A stretch of DNA of 64,000 nucleotides from Whalleya microplaca (taxonomy: Eukaryota; Ascomycota; Sordariomycetes; Xylariales; Xylariaceae), in assembly GCA_022497155.1 (NCBI GenBank), contig MU385729.1, forward strand, positions 310,001-374,000, read 5' to 3'. A program made the position numbers and the translations under genes. Shown one piece after another: positions 61,031-64,000 of the stretch; position 1 is the stretch's first letter, and every line of letters begins with the position of its first letter. A model generated the notes under the pieces. That model made no database searches and was not told the DNA's origin. It saw only the letters and a list, made by a program, of their open reading frames with translations.

Positions 61031-62990
61031 TACAAGATAATAGCACATGCTGGAAAGCAAATACCGTTCCCCTCTATCCCAGGTTTCCAAAATTTACCGT
61101 GTTATCAACATGTTTGTATATATTAATACATACTTACGAGATATAAAGTAAAGCCTTGGCAGCCATATTCATTGCTCGAAAGCATTGCGTTGAGAAATGT
61201 TATCGAAGTTTATAGGTAAGTGCTTCTACGCGTTGTTCTACGCATTGTTCTACGCGCTGTTCTCGAAGAACCAGCGCCACTGGCGTGTTTGGTGCGCGGC
61301 TGAACTTGGACAGGCCACGATGTTTCTCCCCAATGAGCCTCTCGAAACTCTACTCGAGAAGCCGAGGCAGAGCGGCTGATCGGACCCATTTTATTCATAA
61401 GTGCACGTCCATAATATATACTCATCATGTGTCTCTAAGAGTCATCGATTCCAGATGTCCCCAGGTTGACAATCCCATTGTGCGACCTCCAAAGCATATA
61501 TATTATATATGGCCGCAATTCGGAAATCTAGGTAGGGATAAGCTTCACCGCGCAGATTTGAGACCCTTAGTTCATGCGCCGTCCTGAGATTCGTCGATTT
61601 ACGCATACGCAGCAGGAGACGTTGGACGGAAAATATAATCCACGTAGTTGCAGAACTCAGTCACCTAGTATAAGACGTTTTCATTTGTTCGCGCTCCATG
61701 ATTACAAAAATAAAAAAGAAAAACAAAATTCACCCGTCCTAGATTGCGAAGTGGACCCAAAGAAGACCACTCTGCCTAGGTAGTAGGTAGTTCTCATTTT
61801 AGATTGAGGTATCTGTGTAATGCTATTACCATCAGCCGTGATAATGTAAAGTAGAAGTTTTCCGAACTTACTGGGTATAACGGTTAGAGCATTCGTAAAG
61901 TGCGCCATCCGCTTCAGAGATAGCCAGCCCTACGAGTACAGGGGTAGAGGGGTAGAGGGGCAGAGGGGAAAATAAACGTGGCGCCGCTTTAATCGCAGGG
62001 AGGGGGGAAAATAATTGAGTATCTAATAATGTGCTGTGTATGCCATTGTTGCTGGGAGACAACGTTAGCGTATGTCTGTAGCGTATATCTGTATATAGCG
62101 TATGTCTGTAGTGTATGTCTGTAGCGTCCATATGGTCTGCAGTGTACATGGGCAAATTTCAAATTTACCTCAACCTGGAAGATTTCCGCGATTACCTAGT
62201 CGGCAATAAAGTCTGCAAAATATCACAGATGCAATGCCAAGCTGCGTACACTTCCAAGGTTGTGGAAGCCAGTATGCAATGTACAGTACATCTCAAAGAT
62301 GAGGTACATCCCGCAAGTACCGTGCAGTACCCTACCTCAACCACCCTTGTCCCTGACGCCCTGTACTAGGCAGGCCAGGGTGCGATCGCCCATTCCTACT
62401 TCAATCTTCACAGCTTCGGGTTGAGGCGCTGCTGCACTGCTGCAACTGGGGAGTGCAGGCAGGACACCCTCTACATAGTACAATCCACAGTCCTTCAACC
62501 CTACCTGCTATGTACAAACCCAGGGTCGGCATCCTAGACACTTTGCAAGGTTGCATCGAAAAGGCGGACCTGCAATCAAGAGCCATGCAGTTGTCTTTCG
62601 CATTCGAATGCCTACTTTGTATTGAAGCGCTCCTACCCTCCTCCTGCACAGTACGTACCTGGCACCTGGCCGGCACAGTTCATGCCCAGGTGGCTATGTA
62701 TGTGTGTACATACGTACTGGCTCGCAGCTAGCTTGAAGCTCAATATGTCGGCTGGTGCGAGGGTAGATAACGCCGCTCGGCCAGGAATAGCTGAGGTTGT
62801 TCTTTCTTTACTTTCTAGTGTGTATATAATTCATTCCATCCTCCCTTCCCAAACAGGTCCCGCCCCCTCGGTTCGCCATCAGCCCAACATTCGAAGAAAC
62901 CAACGTCGAGAGAAACACCTTTCTCTTCCCGACTTCATCTGCATATGTTATATATGAGTAGGACGGTCAGACTTGCTTAAGTCCGCCCCA
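61031..62990. other. Gene-free region, part 4, and upstream region of the bZIP gene
   Basis: No gene recognised. Tandem 12-mers related to TTCTACGCGTTG lie at about 61221-61262, and GTATGTCTGTAGC-like units at about 62068-62127. The last several hundred bases before 62991 are the presumed promoter and leader of the bZIP gene, with GTACAGTACAT-type words near 62280-62330. Confidence 0.5.
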
Positions 62991-63950
62991 ATGTTTATCA
63001 TGTCTCATCATCCATATACATACCCTTCCGGTCAGACCCCGAGGCAGTATTCGGCACACGGCACCAGCAGTGCTTTCTCTTCCTCAGCCAACCCTGACGA
63101 GGACTGGACCAAGATCTCAGATCTTGCCGAGCGGAGGAGGATACAGAACAGGATTGCTCAACGCAACTACCGTACGTCATATATGCTCATTGGCTTCGGC
63201 CCGGCACTGGGCATTGGGCATTGGACTAACAGATTACTATAGGCAAGAAGCTGAAGAGACGCCTGGAAGACCTCGAGAGACGTGCCGGTAGTTCGGACGA
63301 CTCATCATCGCCTACGGGCTCCGAGAAGCAGACTCAGCCGGGAAGCCGGACTACCAAGAAGACGAATCCGACTAAGGGGAAATCAGCGACTTCGCCTCAG
63401 AAGACCGTTCAACCTCCCCAGTTCACACCACCCATGACCCATGAGGATGAGCTAGTCTTCTCTTCTTCGTATGAGCGGGAGCGGTCTCGCTCGCCTCCGT
63501 TCATGACATATCCCTCCTCCGCGTATCCCCCGCCGGATGAGATGCTTATGCATCCCTACAACTCGGCTCAGCCATACCAACCGATCACCACAGCCGAAAC
63601 CTACTCCAACTACATGGCCACCACTGTCCCTTGCACTCTCCCACCCATGACCCACTTCAGCGATGCCATTAAGAGGGAACCATATCCAGAAGAGTCGATG
63701 TCTCCGTATATGAATTACGGATATATGCCTGGGATGGGTGTCAGCGCTCCCAACTCATACGACCACTCGAACCCTCATGTGAGTCATGTGCGCCACTACT
63801 CCCACCGAGAACCGCGTAGCTGATCGGTGATGCTAGACACCGCCGCTTTCTCACTCATACGATCACTCGGGGAACTGCTCAGATTCAGGCTACGAGTACC
63901 CGACGACGCCGTTATCGATGCCAGAGTCTCCCGTCGTAGCTCAAAACTAG
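62991..63950 (+). CDS. Short bZIP-type transcription factor
   Basis: Three exons (62991-63171, 63243-63778, 63837-63950) join to 276 residues; introns are 71 and 58 nt. The basic region is at residues about 47-69: ERRRIQNRIAQRNYR ends exon 1 and KKLKRRLEDLERRA begins exon 2. The last exon supplies the TPPLSHSYDHSG and YEYPTTPLSMPESP tail, a pattern I associate with this fungal bZIP group. The basic region carries the NxxAQRxxR signature for DNA contact, but leucine heptads stop after LERRA, so the zipper is very short. The rest is Ser/Pro/Tyr-rich and probably an activation region. The ATG at 63000 (MSHHPYTYPSG) is an equally likely start. Target genes are unknown; no biosynthetic genes are visible beside it in this window. 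Confidence 0.85.
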
Positions 63951-64000
63951 GAGCAGTATCGGCGACGACGGTACCAATATGAACAACGACAACGAGACCA

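Noticed and set aside
1..64000. CRISPR arrays, bacterial operons or ribosome binding sites
   Set aside because: The window is eukaryotic, and the tandem repeats found have no regular unique spacers.

Overview
The window looks like a chromosome segment of a filamentous ascomycete (Pezizomycotina, most likely Sordariomycetes). The evidence is the short GT-AG introns (mostly 50-220 nt) with CTAAC/CTGAC-like branch sites, a HET-domain gene, an AP-1 (Yap1) factor with both redox cysteine clusters, a LaeA-like methyltransferase, a fungal Kin1/MARK kinase and a Kha1 antiporter. The order is not determined. I rebuilt each gene by joining reading frames at splice sites and checking that the exon lengths sum to a whole number of codons.

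Layout. 1-5.0 kb: a HET protein and a sequencing gap in a poly-C tract. 5.0-7.0 kb: Yap1-type bZIP regulator (minus). 9.4-23.2 kb: a compact housekeeping block holding a BSD-domain protein (+), TSR2 (-), an alpha/beta-hydrolase (+), mitochondrial ribosomal protein mL41 (-), UTP14 (+) and a GPATCH1-like splicing protein (-). TSR2, mL41 and UTP14 are all ribosome-biogenesis or ribosome genes; mL41 and UTP14 are divergent across 461 bp. 23.2-28.7 kb: a long gene-poor stretch ending in the leader of KIN1. 28.7-35.8 kb: KIN1 and RCD1/CAF40 (CCR4-NOT), both plus. 37.9-42.2 kb: a secreted protein with five six-cysteine modules (minus) and a seven-exon TAM/LaeA-like methyltransferase (minus). 44.8-47.7 kb: KHA1-type K+/H+ antiporter (plus). 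47.7-63.0 kb: about 15 kb with no intact gene, holding a decayed gene, an intact-looking hAT-type MITE and a transposon relic. 63.0-63.95 kb: a short bZIP protein.

The most notable new feature is a 553-bp element at 57471-58023 with perfect 43-bp terminal inverted repeats and a perfect 8-bp target duplication, the signature of a hAT-family non-autonomous element. The most notable protein is the secreted five-module cysteine protein, whose cysteine spacing is almost invariant. No operon, CRISPR array, rRNA gene or complete tRNA gene was seen.
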